Assembly: GCA_015680685.1 (NCBI GenBank)
Contig: MNCI01015036.1
Span: 45,458 to 109,457 of the forward strand
Reading direction: 5' to 3'
Origin: Gnetum montanum
Taxonomy: Eukaryota > Streptophyta > Gnetopsida > Gnetales > Gnetaceae
Length of the DNA stretch: 64,000 bases
Below the pieces are notes generated by a model that worked only from the letters and a program-made list of their open reading frames with translations, was not told the DNA's origin and ran no database searches. The translations under genes and the position numbers were made by a program. Below, piece by piece: positions 1 to 12,250 of the stretch; within the stretch, counting starts at the first letter, position 1; each line of letters begins with the position of its first letter.

Positions 1-1764
1 ACCATTTTGGTCCGGAGAACCAGGCATAGTGTATTGGGAAACAATCCCATGCTCTTGAAGAAACTTAGCAAAGGGACCAGGTGCTTGTCCATCATTAGTG
101 TATCTACCATAGTATTCACTACCTTTATCAGACCTCACTATCTTTATTTGCTTACCGCATTGTTTCTCTACTTCAGCCTTAAATACCTTAAAGGCATCTA
201 AAGCTTCATTTTTGTGATGAAGCAAGTAGAGATACATGTATCGTGAGTAGTCATCAATAAAGGTAATGCAATACTGTTGATCATATGCATGCATATCTGG
301 ACTACAAATATCTATATGTATGATTTCTAATATGGCAGAACTCCTCTTGGCACCTTTCTTTGACACATTGGTCTGCTTTCCCTTTATGCAGTTTACACAA
401 GTGTCAAAGTCAGTAAAATCAAGAGTACTAAGTACTCCATCAGTTACCAAGCGCTTGATTCTCTCAATGGAGATATGGCCTAATCTACGATGCCATAACA
501 TAGAGGATTCCTCATTCATAACACATCGCTTAATGCCAGCATGAACATGCATAGAAGTGTAAGAAGTGTCGTTTTGTAAATTAAGTTGAAAAAGACCATC
601 TGTTAATGTACCATTTCCAACTATTTCAGATCTATAAGATAAACTGAACATAGTATCTGAAAAGTTAAAGGAAAATCCCAATGATACAAGCCTTGATACA
701 GAAATTAAATTCCTTGAAAAACAAGGAATGTAAAATGTCCTTTCCAAATCCAAAACAAAACCACTACTTAAAACTAATTTGCATGTGCCAATCGCTTTCA
801 CATGTGAGCGCATCTTGTTGCCCGAATAGATGCATGACTCACTTCCTACTGGCTTCCTTAGGTTTGCTAATCCCTGCAAGGAATTAGTAACATGGATTGT
901 AGAACCGGAGTCAATCCACCATGTGTTATGACTAACATCAACCATATTAGATTCAAAACAAACAAATGAGGATTGAGTACCTTTCTTTTCAAGCCATCTC
1001 TGATGTTTAAGGCAATCTTTCTTTATGTGCCCTTTCTTTTTACAGAAAAAGCATCTAGATTCCTTCTTGATATCATCTTGTGGAGGGATTTTTTCCTTCC
1101 CTTTAGTGTTGACTTTTTTTATATTCTTTCCTTGCATGGCCAGATGCACACTATCCTTCGCTTCCATGGCAAGTCTACCCTCTTCTTGTACACACATGGT
1201 CATCAATTCATTAATTGACCATTTGTCCTTATGTGTGTTGTAAGAAATCTTAAAGGGTCCATACTGCGGTGGGAGCATGTTTAGGATGTAGTGCACAAGG
1301 AAAGATTCAGACATCTCAACCTCAAGTGTTTCTAGTTGAGCCGCTATGTCCCTCATATGCATGATGTGCTCACGCACACCACCAATTCTAGTGAGCTTCA
1401 TGGATGAGAACTTCATTATCAAGGTGCTGGCCAACACTTTGTCTGATGTTTCAAATTGTTCATCAATAGCTTTTAATAAAGCGTGCACATTATTATACTA
1501 TTCCAATGATTCACGTATACTAGCCGAGATCTTGGTTTTTATGAACATTATGTAGAGACGATTAGATCGCTCCCATTTATCATAAAGACCAATATCATTT
1601 AGATGGCTGGTTGCATTAACCACAGGTGGTTCATCCTTACGGATAGCATAATCAATGTCCATCCATCCTAAATGAAGGAGAATTCTCTCCTTCCACACTT
1701 TGTAATTATCACCCATCAATTCAGGAATGTCACATTTGAAGTCAGAGTAATTTACAGGTTGCAT
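1..1764 (-). pseudogene. copia gag-pol (gag, protease, N-terminal integrase), one stop seen
   Basis: Translation starts at the ATG complementary to 1762-1764; the N-terminus MQPVNYSDFKCDIPEL leads into a typical plant copia gag with GDNYKVWKERILLHLG. An in-frame TAG at 1498-1500, where relatives usually have Gln, ends the first frame after 88 codons. The same frame then stays open in what I read. Downstream are a CCHC zinc knuckle (CFFCKKKGHIKKDC, about 1009-1050), the protease core WWIDSGSTIHVTN (about 885-925), a GAG-pre-integrase segment with LWHRRLGH (about 505-530) and integrase with HIDICSPD, FIDDYSRYMYLYLL and VRSDKGSEY. Two of the three integrase acidic residues are visible; the catalytic Glu falls beyond the left edge. 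The product would make and integrate cDNA of the element in virus-like particles. The single stop makes this copy defective unless read through. Confidence 0.92.
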
Positions 1765-2694
1765 AGCTGCAAAATAAACATGCTTATGTCACTAAATTTT
1801 AGGCTATAAACTGTAGGACATGTGTACCAATGTAAACATGAAAAAATATGAATCACATGACATAAAATTGCCTGTGGGCTAAATTTTAATTCAAATAGAT
1901 CCATATATCCTTATGAGGAAACTATTGAATTATATGGCCTTTCTTAATCCCTGTGGGTAAATTAAGAAAAATAATTCAACATTTCATCCTGATTGACCAC
2001 ATTAAATATAATAGAAATTCCTGTGGGATAAAGTCTATTATATTACATGTGATTAATCACAATTACTTATGTGATCGAAAACTCTTAATTTATAATTTTG
2101 TATAATCAAAGATGCTGTGGCCACTCTATGACTATACAAATTATAAGGATCACTAGTAAATGATGCAAAAATTTTCTTTCTTGTTATACATACGATTACA
2201 TTATGCATCAAAATCAACATTGACAAAATGCAATCAAATTCTAAGCAAGCATGAAAAAAACCTACAATCATTTCTTGCTTGAAAAACACCAAAACATGAG
2301 TCCATAATTGCCATTTTTCAAAACAAGAATGGAATATATATCTATATATATTCAATCCTTTACTCTTCCTACAGCACCCATTGCCTCAATCGGATAGACT
2401 GCCCGAGATAGCACCATTCTCTCAAGGTAGCAGATCCATGGCCAGAAGAAAACATAAGGCCAGCATGAAAAATCAAGGATCCAAACGCCGAAGCACTCAT
2501 TCTAATTAGGCTAAAGGGGCACCATAAATTGAGGTTCCAGATCTCACTAGATCTACTAACATCATAAAAATATGCAGACAAAAATTGTAGAAACCCCGAA
2601 ATGCATAGACAAAAATCGCAGAAATTTGCAGACAGAAACAATGCAGCAAAACCCAGAAAACCAAAACTAAGAATCAAGGCAGAGATCCAACCTG
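1765..2694 (-). other. copia leader between primer site and gag
   Basis: About 930 untranslated bases, long for a copia leader. The gag-proximal half holds four hairpin-capable inverted repeats around a shared CTGTGG core (listed separately). The LTR-proximal half has minus-strand open frames of 100 and 112 codons with no recognisable domain; these look like chance frames. Confidence 0.7.
1863..2146 (-). repeat. Four spaced hairpins with a conserved CTGTGG core in the copia leader
   Basis: Plus-strand inverted repeats: stem 1863-1869/1882-1888 (7 bp), 1940-1948/1961-1969 (9 bp, TTTCTTAAT with ATTAAGAAA), 2005-2015/2034-2044 (11 bp, AATATAATAGA with TCTATTATATT) and 2090-2104/2133-2146 (14 bp with one bulge). 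The apical parts contain CTGTGG at 1872, 1951, 2021 and 2115, so spacing is 70-94 bases. The stems differ in sequence, yet each can pair. In the RNA of the element, which is minus sense, the loops read CCACAG. A perfect palindrome GTGATTAATCAC also lies at 2049-2060. A role in packaging, dimerisation or translation is only inference. Confidence 0.6.
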
Positions 2695-2706
2695 GCTCTG
2701 ATACCA
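2695..2706 (-). other. Primer-binding site, initiator tRNA-Met type
   Basis: The minus strand reads TGGTATCAGAGC, complementary to the 3' end of plant initiator tRNA-Met and the standard copia primer site. It lies two bases inside the LTR end, as expected, and fixes the orientation and the inner LTR boundary. Confidence 0.93.
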
Positions 2707-2708
2707 AA

Positions 2709-3057
2709 TGTGAGAAATCTTACGTGCATCAAAAACCGGATTGCACAAGCGGAAGTATGTAAAAACAGATCTCTTAATCTACAAATGTGCATGAAACAAA
2801 AATGCACAAATTAATTTTGAAAAACAAATCGAACTGACCTCCAGCCATTGATGCCATTGATGCCTGAATGTTCTGGATCTTCTTTCACATGGGCACTCTG
2901 CGGTGATGGTGTATGCAAACTGTAAGTGACTGTGAAAGGGACCTGAACTACTACACTACAATTGATTCCCCGTGCCTTGTTCTCCCATCAAGAACCAAAA
3001 AGGCCTTGGAATTAGTTACCATTTATTAGAAAAATATGAGACCATTACAAGATAACA
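2709..3057 (-). repeat. copia 5' LTR
   Basis: The inner end is fixed by the adjacent primer site: in element sense the LTR ends CTCACA. The outer end is proposed at 3057 because the minus strand there begins TGTTATCTTG, giving TGT...ACA ends and a length near 349 bases. The outer boundary cannot be confirmed without the 3' LTR, which is outside the window. A ten-base motif, ATGGCATCAA, is repeated in tandem near the middle. Confidence 0.65.
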
Positions 3058-4885
3058 ATGAATAGATTTCAATGGATGGATTGCAACGAGTTGTCACCAT
3101 ATGTTGCAATCGATGATAATCGTTTCCACACGTTGCTTGCCAAGGATAGCAACGTAAGCTGTCAATGGATAGCAATGAAAACTGTCATGTTGCTGTCGAA
3201 AGCTATCACATTGTTACATGGCACGTATACAATAATGCTCATGCAACATTTAATATTTGGGAAAAACATAAATTTTACTAGTGAGTTTTTTTGTCATGTA
3301 TAGAAATACCATGATACAGGAAATTCTTAGTTCAGTTCTTGAGCAACCATGGACAAAAATATGTACGTAACATCTTGTAAGGATTGTAGTGAGCATGGTC
3401 CTTTTCCAGTTTTTGATGTAAAAAAATGCAATGATGTAAAGGCAATTTTTTTGTACATGTGATAACTATGTAATTATTTGAAGGTTTTTGATTCAAAATA
3501 TATATGATGTTTTTTTTTTCATAATATGATTATTATTTTTTAAAATCTAAAAAATAGAATCTATGATATTTAAGGTTCAATACATATTGAAAATATCATT
3601 TCCATCAAATAACAGGTTTTCATAATATCTATTCAAAATATGTGTTTCATAGGCTCCTTTTTGTAAGTTCCTTAATTTTAAAGTGTTAATCAATTTTGTA
3701 CTCTATCATATAACCTTAGATGACTAGTTGCGAGTCTATGCATACTATAGTTCATCGGTAGTGATGAACATGCAAGTACATGCAATTAGCAATCTCTCAC
3801 AGTATGTTATAACTATGTATGTCATTTGGCTATGAATAAATGTGAATGGTTGTTGCTCACAGAAAAACAATAATCAAGAACTACTAGAAGAATGCAACAT
3901 GCATGTCATCGCAACTTTCCAAATAATTGATGTGATGTTCTACGAGTCATGAAAATGTGGTGGTCTATGAAACTAGTGGCACTCGCATGCACATAAAGTG
4001 TTAAATTATTTCAATGTGAGGTCTCGTGACTCATATATAAATGTCTTGGTGCTACTTAAATGCAATTCACATGTCATCACATTTCACAATAGAAACAACT
4101 TTTTAGTAGTGCAAGGTGATGTAAGGAACAAAATGGTGAGTTGACCATTTTAATGTAAACATATTATGATGTCATGCATTTCATGTGATATCATAGTCTA
4201 GAATAGCAAGCCAGTTTTGACAATGCAATTAGATGCAATGCACATGACATCAATGTTCATAGTAGCAAATATTAAGTCACATTTTATAGTGCAACCAACT
4301 GTGTTACAGATGTAGTTGCATTTACAAATAGAAATAGATGTTTGATAGTGTGAGTATCTATGATCCACATGATTTCAATGCATTCTTACTAAAATAAAAT
4401 AATGCATGTATCATGTGATTCATAGTATTGCACATCTATGTTTGCAAGAAACTACGAACCACATCACTTTAGAGAAATCTACACTACGAGGTCATGCGAG
4501 TCATGTGTCCTTGCAGTATGTTCAAAGTCAATGTTTAATAAATGTAGACACCACATATTATTAACTTGGATTATAAATTATTCTTCTAACTTTAAAACTA
4601 AGCAATATATAAACCTTTTACTTAGTTATGATAAAGTAATTTCATTGTTTACGACATCTTTAAAATGATTTTAATAGAAAAAAAGAATATTAGACAATGT
4701 AGAAATGACAGAATTCCTCAACTTTAATTACCTCAAACCAAATTATTTTATATAGAAATGATGCACCAAATGAAAAAAATGTATGATAAAGAGCCAAGAA
4801 AGACTCTATTAATTGTGTCAAAAACCATAACAATGTAGATGATTTTCAGAAAAAAACAAAAAACAAAAAAAGAGTCAACAATGAC
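3058..4885. other. Gene-free AT-rich stretch
   Basis: No supported coding sequence. The part next to the copia LTR (3058-3230) is richer in CpG than what follows. From about 3.7 to 4.45 kb the sequence is rich in words such as CATGTGAT, CACATG and ATGCAATT on both strands, loosely similar in flavour to 8.95-9.45 kb. Confidence 0.5.
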
Positions 4886-4889
4886 TCTA

Positions 4890-6312
4890 TTTAGCATCCT
4901 CCACATCGGTATCTTCCTCCATTACTTTTGCAACTCTAGTGTTAATGAAATAATCCTCAGTTACTATGTCATTAACCTACTTTGAAGGGTTATTTTTCAT
5001 CTGAGCTATATTTGATGATCCTACCTCTACTGTAGGCTTTGATGTGGCCATGCCCATCAACTCAAGATAAAGAATATCATCTACTAGCTTCCATGAACCA
5101 ATGTTTTTTCACAATGCCCTCAACTATTGAAATGTACATTTAGCTATTATTTCATAGTTGATGGGAATACAAGTCTATCTCCTCTTCAAGTAGCCAAAAC
5201 ATTGATGCTTATGAGACTCGAAGGCATCAATCCTTGTAGAAAGACCATCTATATATGTTGTTATCCTAGCCTTCATTGCCTCCAAGTATTGAACAATGGT
5301 AGCTCCATCTCCAAACTATTGCCATTGTAGTGGATGAATACAAATAGTATGGGGTTGATCACCTTCATCATAGTACTCATCCCATCCAACGTTGCTACCA
5401 TCCCTTGGCACTCAAGGATTAAGGAGCAATACAAAATCATTAAATTGAGTCTTAGGGATCCATTAAGTATAAAATGCACATCCCAAATGAGGCAACTAGT
5501 CTTCACTAAATTCCTACACCTAATTTGTATCATGATTAAGAGGTGGAATCTACTAATGCCTAAAACAAGCAAATGCAACTAATGGAAATGGAATTGTTAA
5601 TGAATCCCTAGTAAGGATTTGCATCCTCATGAGTAAAATGTATAGGTAGTTCATCAAATAGTCTCCCTCCAAATCAAGTAGGAGTACTAATGTAAAAGAC
5701 ATCACATGTGTATAATGAGTGATAGAAAGGAGATTTGTGTGAATAGCCCTCACAAGAACTCTCCATTTAGGGTTGAAGTTTTGGTAAGGACAACCAATCT
5801 TATTTGACTCCACCTCAAGAACCCTGACAAGAAACTATATTTTTTTATCTAAAGATGTAGTAGTGAAGAATTCCCTACATGAACCAATGGACATTACTAG
5901 TGCATCCCGTAGGATCTTCTCTATCAATGGAAATCCAGAATTACCTATCTGAATAACCACAAATGATGTTGCACCTCAAACATGTGACACGTAAAATCAA
6001 TGTGCCTCCTCTTCATAATATTCAGTCCCACCACTCATGATGAAGCCAAGGTGATGCTAAATTAGCTTGGCATGCATCTTTGGCCATACCAGCTACATCA
6101 ATGCATTTAAGTCCTTGGGACATCATATTAAGGCTCATCTAAACTTAGCCTTCTAAGACTAATGTTCCTCTCATTCTTGTCACTTCTAATCCCAATGATA
6201 TTCATCCTACTCACTTTGATCATATTGTGTAATATCTTGGGAGCCAAGCTATTGTTGACCCTATGTCTACCTTCTTTTCATTTATCCTTGAAATCTATTA
6301 AACTTTGTTTGG
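4890..6312 (-). pseudogene. Unidentified decayed coding sequence
   Basis: The minus strand can be read as a protein-like sequence interrupted by stops. The upstream part (about 6312 down to 5600) stays in one frame with readable stretches such as HHLGFIMSGGTEYYEEEAH and NFNPKWRVLVRAIHTNLLS. After a frame change near 5560 it continues with PHLGCAFY, DEYYDEGDQPHTICIH and DGATIVQYLEAMKARITT, and ends in an acidic tail, MEEDTDVEDAK, followed by TAG at about 4891. Most stops are TAG, TAA or TGA, as expected from decay of CAG, CAA and CGA. I do not recognise the family. It has neither the reverse transcriptase nor the transposase motifs seen elsewhere here. It could be a gag-like protein of another element or a host gene relic. 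Confidence 0.55.
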
Positions 6313-9300
6313 TTGTTTGCCTGTTAATTAACTCTCTATGAAGAAAAAATACATACCATTAAAATTTTAAAAACATAAAAATCATCTAAAAAATCATTAT
6401 CTATGAAAGCCATTAGCCTAGCCATTCCTTAACCATTTGATGCATAACTTTAGTAAGAACACACTAGATTCATGGAATTTCTTGATTATGTAAATGAATG
6501 ATATCAAAGTTATTAGCCTAGCCATTACCTTAACCCTTTATTTCATAACTTAGTGAGAATACAGTAGATTCTTGGACATTATTAAAATAAATAAATCTCT
6601 AATGAAATGTGTGCTTATGTATCATTTTCATATGTTTAATGCTCACAAAAAATTAGTAAATGAACAAATGCATAACTATGCCTCCACTCAAACCTAGCTC
6701 TCCAAGAGAAACTAGTAGCTTCCCATCCTTCCATTAAGATATGTGAGGAACCTACTAGTATCTTAACCATACATAAGAATTTTTTTAACATTCAGTAACC
6801 TATTAACATCTAAGTCATACATTACAATTTCTTTTAACATGATGTAAGACTTTGCTAAATGTATTTATCACATAATTCTTTCTCTGAAAAACTTGTTATT
6901 TTATTATTTAATACAAATACCCATATTCAAACATTTGTAACCTAAGTTGAAAGCTTAGGTTATATTTGCACTTCTAAAAAATTCTACCTCTACTATCTTT
7001 TGTTTGGTATTTTAAAACTTAGGTTCATATCAAGTGCATATGAAGAAAGTACATAAAAACATGAAATACCAAGTGCATATGACACAAAGAAATTGCAAAC
7101 TTACAAGCCCAATTAATTTATGCCAAAAATCCAATACATGACCCATGGAAGATCCCATGCATGACTCAAAAGTCACAAAAAATCCCAAATTCCCTAACAA
7201 TATGATCCTCATTTGTCCAAGCCAAACAACAAACTATCATTGATAATCTATGTACAAGAAAGGTTTGGAATACACACTTTTAGGATTGGGTAAATTTGGA
7301 GAAAAGTAATTTAGGCTTGGATTATTGCAGCTTAAAGAATTAGGTTAGAATTTTGTTTAGCCAATAACCTCAAGAACTAGGTTAGAACAATAAGCACAAG
7401 GTTCAACCCAATTTCTTGAAGGAAAACAAAGAGAGGCAATCCTTGGAATAAGCTTGAAACATCTCCAAAATGAGCCATATATAGCTTAGAATAATAGCAA
7501 CAAGGTTAGCCTCCCATTCCTTCAACAAAAACTCATAAAGATCACTCAAGATAGACCACAAGATAGGCTTAAGTATGAAGCTAACTGATTCTAGTCTTTA
7601 GTTTTCATGTTCTTTGGCTTAATTTCAATGATGCATGCTTCCAAATATTGTAGTTATTGCCATTGAAATTTTCTATTTCTTCAATGTACTTAGTACCACT
7701 CACCATCTTGAAATACTCCTACTTAATTAATTAAAAGTCTTGGAATAACCTCAACTAGAAAAACCTAAGCTCTATAGAAGGAATATAATTAAGCAAATAA
7801 CAATCACATAAATTAATAGAAAATAAGAAAACAATATCAAGGAAAATAATAGAAGTGTGTTTATTATAGAAAGTCCAACAATTAGTTCAGCTCCTAGAAT
7901 TCAAGTATTCTTAGTTTAAGACTTGCAACAACCACAAATAAAGCTTACATAACAAGATGCTTACATGAAGAGAGTGCAACTTAAATTTTCTTGACATACC
8001 CTTTAAAGCATAATGCCTTGGATAACGTTCAAATTATATAGTTATAATTCATCATCAAGTATGGTCAAATTAAGTCTTACTAGTGGCACCACATATTTCA
8101 CCATATTCTAGAATAGAAAAGGTCGAGGTTGGTATGTTAATAGACTAAATGAAAGTCTATCATCTTTTAAAATACTTATTCTATTAAGATCCCTAGATAA
8201 ATGAATGCCTGACCTCTTTCAAATGATTGTACCTAGTTTGATTCCTATTAAGATCCTCACCACAATCTTAAATATTGGTGACATTAAATATATATGTATA
8301 TATTTTATATCTATATTTTGCATTAGACACAGTTGCAAAATCTATCATTAAACTAGTTTTTCTTTCAATAGTTTTGATGTATAATAGCTTTTTAACTAAA
8401 GGCTTTATTATAGATGTAAGATAGAATTTATTGATTTTAGAAGTCATAACAAGTTCCCTAACTACATTGCCATGGAAAAGGTTCTACATCTACAAAAAGC
8501 ATATTCATTGTGTTATCTTCTTAATAAAAATTAAATAGAAAATTAGTCTATCTTGCTATCAAAATATGACAATCAATTTGAAGTTGAATAAGTCAAAAAA
8601 ATTGCACTATAAATAGAAAAAGCTTATCTTACTTGGATGGGAGTAGGTTTCAAAACATCTTATTATTTAAAAACATAAGAAGAATGTCTAGAATAACCAT
8701 ATGGATTAGTTGAAAATTTTGTTTTTGAAATTTCATTCGTGAAGCCAAAGTTCTTGGAGACCAAAATTAATACAGTTCATTTGAAAATGAAAATGTGAAA
8801 TAATGTTATTCATTTGAAATTTTTCTTTTCAATCCAGCATAGAAAATCCTAGCATGCTAAAATAACAAAAAAAAAACTCCTAAAAGAGAGTATAAATGTA
8901 AATATCCTACCTATCATTGCCTTTAGCATTGATAAATTCTACTATCCCCTATGATTGGAAGAAATGGTGTTGTCATTCCTAGTGTGCTCTCCTTCACTAT
9001 GGTTTACTATAGGGAATAAATGATCAAAATGTGTTGTTGTCTTCACAATGACTTTGTTTTTATTTTTGGACATTTTCATACAATGTGACCAACTATGGAT
9101 TGCATCCACCTCATAGTTTAAAATAGTAAAATGTGAGATGTAGTTATTTATGTGAGTCACACTTTTTTATTTGACTTGCATGTCACATGATATACTGTGA
9201 ACTGCAATTTACCAAAAACATGTGAGTGGCAGACTTTCATTATCAACACCAAATTTTTATTTCTCATTAATTGTTAAACTATGACACACATAATACTAAC

Positions 9301-10150
9301 TAATAATAGATGCAAATTGCATCTATTCATAGTCTTAGAATCTGAGCATCATGTGACCTACAATAAATGTGAAATTTATTGTGGCCATATGTGGCTTGTA
9401 GATGTTGTCGTAGTTACAATATCCTACAAGGCACATGACACCATAGGATGAATGAGTGAAATAGTGTGCACGAAATTCTCAATTAGATTAAATTGAACCA
9501 AATATGTGAAGATTGGAACACAATAGTATATCAAAACTTCTTTAAGTCTCTTTGGTTGTTATAATTACTATTCAACTTTCAAGAACATATAACCAAAGAA
9601 TACATTGGGGCTACCATAAGAGATAACATGATTGAATAAAATTTGTAGCATTTGAGAGATAAATACTAGCTTCAAATCATAACTCAAGGGAATTGTCTTT
9701 CCTACTAACATAGAGAGAAATATGCACCTTGAGTAAGCCTAAAGGCAACCAACATCATAAACTTCTTTCCTTCATGCAACCTAGGCATTCTACTACGTTA
9801 GATTTGAATGTCAGGGAGATGAGTTCTAGTTGTAACCATAGCTATCTTCATCACATTCTACAAATAAAAAATAAGAAATGTTACATTATTACACTTAACA
9901 ATCATAAATTATATTTTTAAGATCATGTCACTAGATCTAGATAGTTTTCTATGACAATTTTGAGTAGAAAGCTTTTATTATCCATTTTTAGAAGGGGTAT
10001 CCCAACTTGACAATCCTTTGTTACTTGCCTAACCATTTTCATTTTCTAAATATGAAAACTTAGATTGAATCTACTCAAAATAATTTTTCAAGTTCAAGAA
10101 CACACTCTCTATCTATGGACATATTATTAAAAAAAAATTTAAATGCCTTT
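6313..10150. other. Gene-free AT-rich stretch
   Basis: I recognise no gene. It contains a diverged direct repeat of about 80-100 bases (6400-6585), TA-rich patches near 8.28-8.33 kb, and a segment rich in CATGTGA/TCACATG words (8.95-9.45 kb). Short open frames here have no recognisable domains. Confidence 0.5.
6400..6585. repeat. Diverged tandem duplication, about 100-base period
   Basis: Two copies share ATTAGCCTAGCCATT, then a CCTTAACC segment, CATAACTT, AGT(G/A)AGAA and TAGATTC in the same order and spacing. The copies begin near 6408 and 6511. They are diverged, so the duplication is old. Confidence 0.6.
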
Positions 10151-10269
10151 TTTAATTTTGGTGTTTTTTCTGTCTAGCTTGGATCTACATTATTCTCAGA
10201 TGCTTCCAATTGCTCATATGATTTCTGAATGTCCTTCTTGTAGTGCTCATGCAAAGATACTATAGTGCT

Positions 10270-12250
10270 CTATACTTCATTACTATTTGATTTCCTTGTG
10301 GTAGATTTGAACGTCTCAAGTGTCATTCCTAACTGTGATGCCTCTTCATGGCTTGGAAACTCATGAGGAATAAATGAATTTAGCTCAAAATGGATTCTTG
10401 AACTAAAATACTCATCTCTAAAGAAGAAATTATATGCACTAGTATGTCTTTTAACTAATATTAAAAATTTCATTGAATGCTTGTAAAAATGACCAAGGCT
10501 AGACCATCTACACTCAAAAAATACTAAAAGAGAATATCTTGGACACCTTGTACCAAGTATCCCTTTTGAAAGAATTTTGACTCCACACAAGATATTCATC
10601 TTCTTTATCTAGCACTTGTTTGTAATCATCATCACAGATTTCAATAGTCTTTTCACATTACTTCTTAATGATTTATCTATCCTTTTTATTTCATAGATAT
10701 CTTGTAGCTTTAAGGCTTGCATTATTCTAGTAATATAGCTATACCTCTGTCAAAGTCCATATAAGCCAAATAATGTGACAGTATTTCCTATTTTTGATAT
10801 CTCTCAAGAATTTCCCATTTAGAAATCCATGATAGAACATCACAACATTGTCAAATATCAACATAGGCTTTTTTCTACATCCTTGAGAAATGAACATTTT
10901 AGCCCATAGTAAGAAAACAATAATGGAACATACAATCTAAATTTGTTAATAATGTTATTACATCATCAAATAAATATATACTTATGAAATTTATTTCCAT
11001 TTATCCACTAGCTCTTTAGGTAACTGATGAAATTAATGTTTTATTAATGCTAATTGACAAACTTGTTAATTTCCATAACAACATCCATAGGAGTTTTGCA
11101 TTCATTCATAATGAAGTTTACATGTGCTGCCATTGGCTTTCTTGTTGTTGAATCTTTAACTTTTGTTGCCAAGTTGTTCCTCCATACCCTCCAAATAGAA
11201 AAATGCATAGAAACATACAATAACAAAATACAAACCTGAAAAATTTAGATAATGTTGCACATTTAATGGTGATATCTCCATGTTTTGAACTCAACTTTAC
11301 AATTAGGTAATAAATTTCAGTGTTATAATCATTATCTTACTACATTCATTTTAGCTTTTAAATCATCTAGCATGAAAGCATCTACTATCCATTGTGTCTC
11401 TCGAGACTTGCATCTTCTCATCAATTTAGAGAGTCAAGCTATGATATCCCTCTTTGTACACCTAGAGGAGATCATCCATGCTATAAGCAGTCCATTATAG
11501 TATGAATCGAAAGTCATGATTGTGTGAAGATGGAGCTATATAGAAAATTACCATTTAGAAAATTGAGCTAATTGCAATACAAAATTTTCTTGATGCATGG
11601 TTTCTAATAAATACAAAAAATTTTAATTACTGCATATTTTTTGGTTTTGAAGGTTGAATCCATAGCATGTATGCTATTTTGAGATAGCCCTATCATCCTT
11701 TTTAGCATTCATAGTGATTGTAACTTGATGATTGTTGGCATTATTCTGCTCTTGATAGTAAAAGAAAACATTTGTGATGCTTTTGTACCAAAGGCATGTA
11801 CTAATTTTATCATGCTAACAATTTTTGTATTCGAGTGTAATATCTTTGGAAATATTATAAATGTTCTTTTTCAGAAGAAACATGTATCTTTTCTATGATA
11901 CCTTAATTCTTGCCCTTCATTGAATAGATTCTTACTATATCTTTCATAAATCATATCTACTCAAAATCTACCATTCCATAATAACACTATCTTTTGATGT
12001 ATATTAGGGAAAATATGTATTGACCAAGATCTCTTTGATCTAACATGGGACCAAGAAAGCCATGACAATAAGCTATCATCATGTCAACATGATTCATTTC
12101 TTTATATGTAATGCATGCAACATGATCAGTGCCATGCATAATGTAAACTATGAAATTACATTGACAACTAGTCTTTCTACCAGTCTTATTTCTTTTTCTT
12201 CCTTCCTTAAGTGCCATCCCTATGGTAACATTCAGGCCATACAAACAATG
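10270..12250 (-). pseudogene. MULE-type (Mutator-like) transposase relic
   Basis: Read on the minus strand, the domains follow the MULE/FAR1-like order. First comes a Cys/His-rich N-terminal zinc finger segment (12,250-11,987) with KTSCQCNFIVY and ITYKEMNHVD. The catalytic domain follows with AMDSTFKTKKY near 11,650 (first catalytic Asp), WMISSRCTKRDI near 11,480 and FMLDDLKAKMNVVR near 11,350 (second Asp region), then IWRVWRNNLATKVKD near 11,180. A linker, EICDDDYKQVLDKEDEYLVW, lies near 10,600. A SWIM-type zinc finger remnant, ECRWSSLGHFYKHSMKF (about 10,465-10,520), carries Tyr where a Cys is expected. Stops and frameshifts separate the segments. An active protein would cut and paste the element at terminal inverted repeats, which I could not locate. 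This could also be a domesticated FAR1-like gene relic, but the lack of introns favours a transposon. Confidence 0.85.

Larger units (their letters stand above)
1..3057 (-). mobile_element. Ty1/copia LTR retrotransposon, 5' part, cut by the window edge
   Basis: A minus-strand copia element reads right to left: 5' LTR (2709-3057), a two-base spacer, a tRNA-iMet primer site, a leader of about 930 bases, then gag-protease-integrase running off the left edge. Domain order (gag, zinc knuckle, DSG protease, GAG-pre-integrase, integrase) is that of Ty1/copia. Reverse transcriptase, RNase H and the 3' LTR would lie left of the window, so target duplications and LTR divergence cannot be judged. It is clearly the least decayed coding sequence here, with one stop seen in about 1.76 kb. 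Family assignment is certain from the motifs; the lineage within copia is not determined. Confidence 0.93.

Noticed and set aside
3700-9450. Possible pair of terminal repeats at 3.7-4.45 kb and 8.95-9.45 kb
   Set aside because: The two regions share word composition (CATGTGAT, CACATG), but I could not align them convincingly by eye; a dot-plot is needed.
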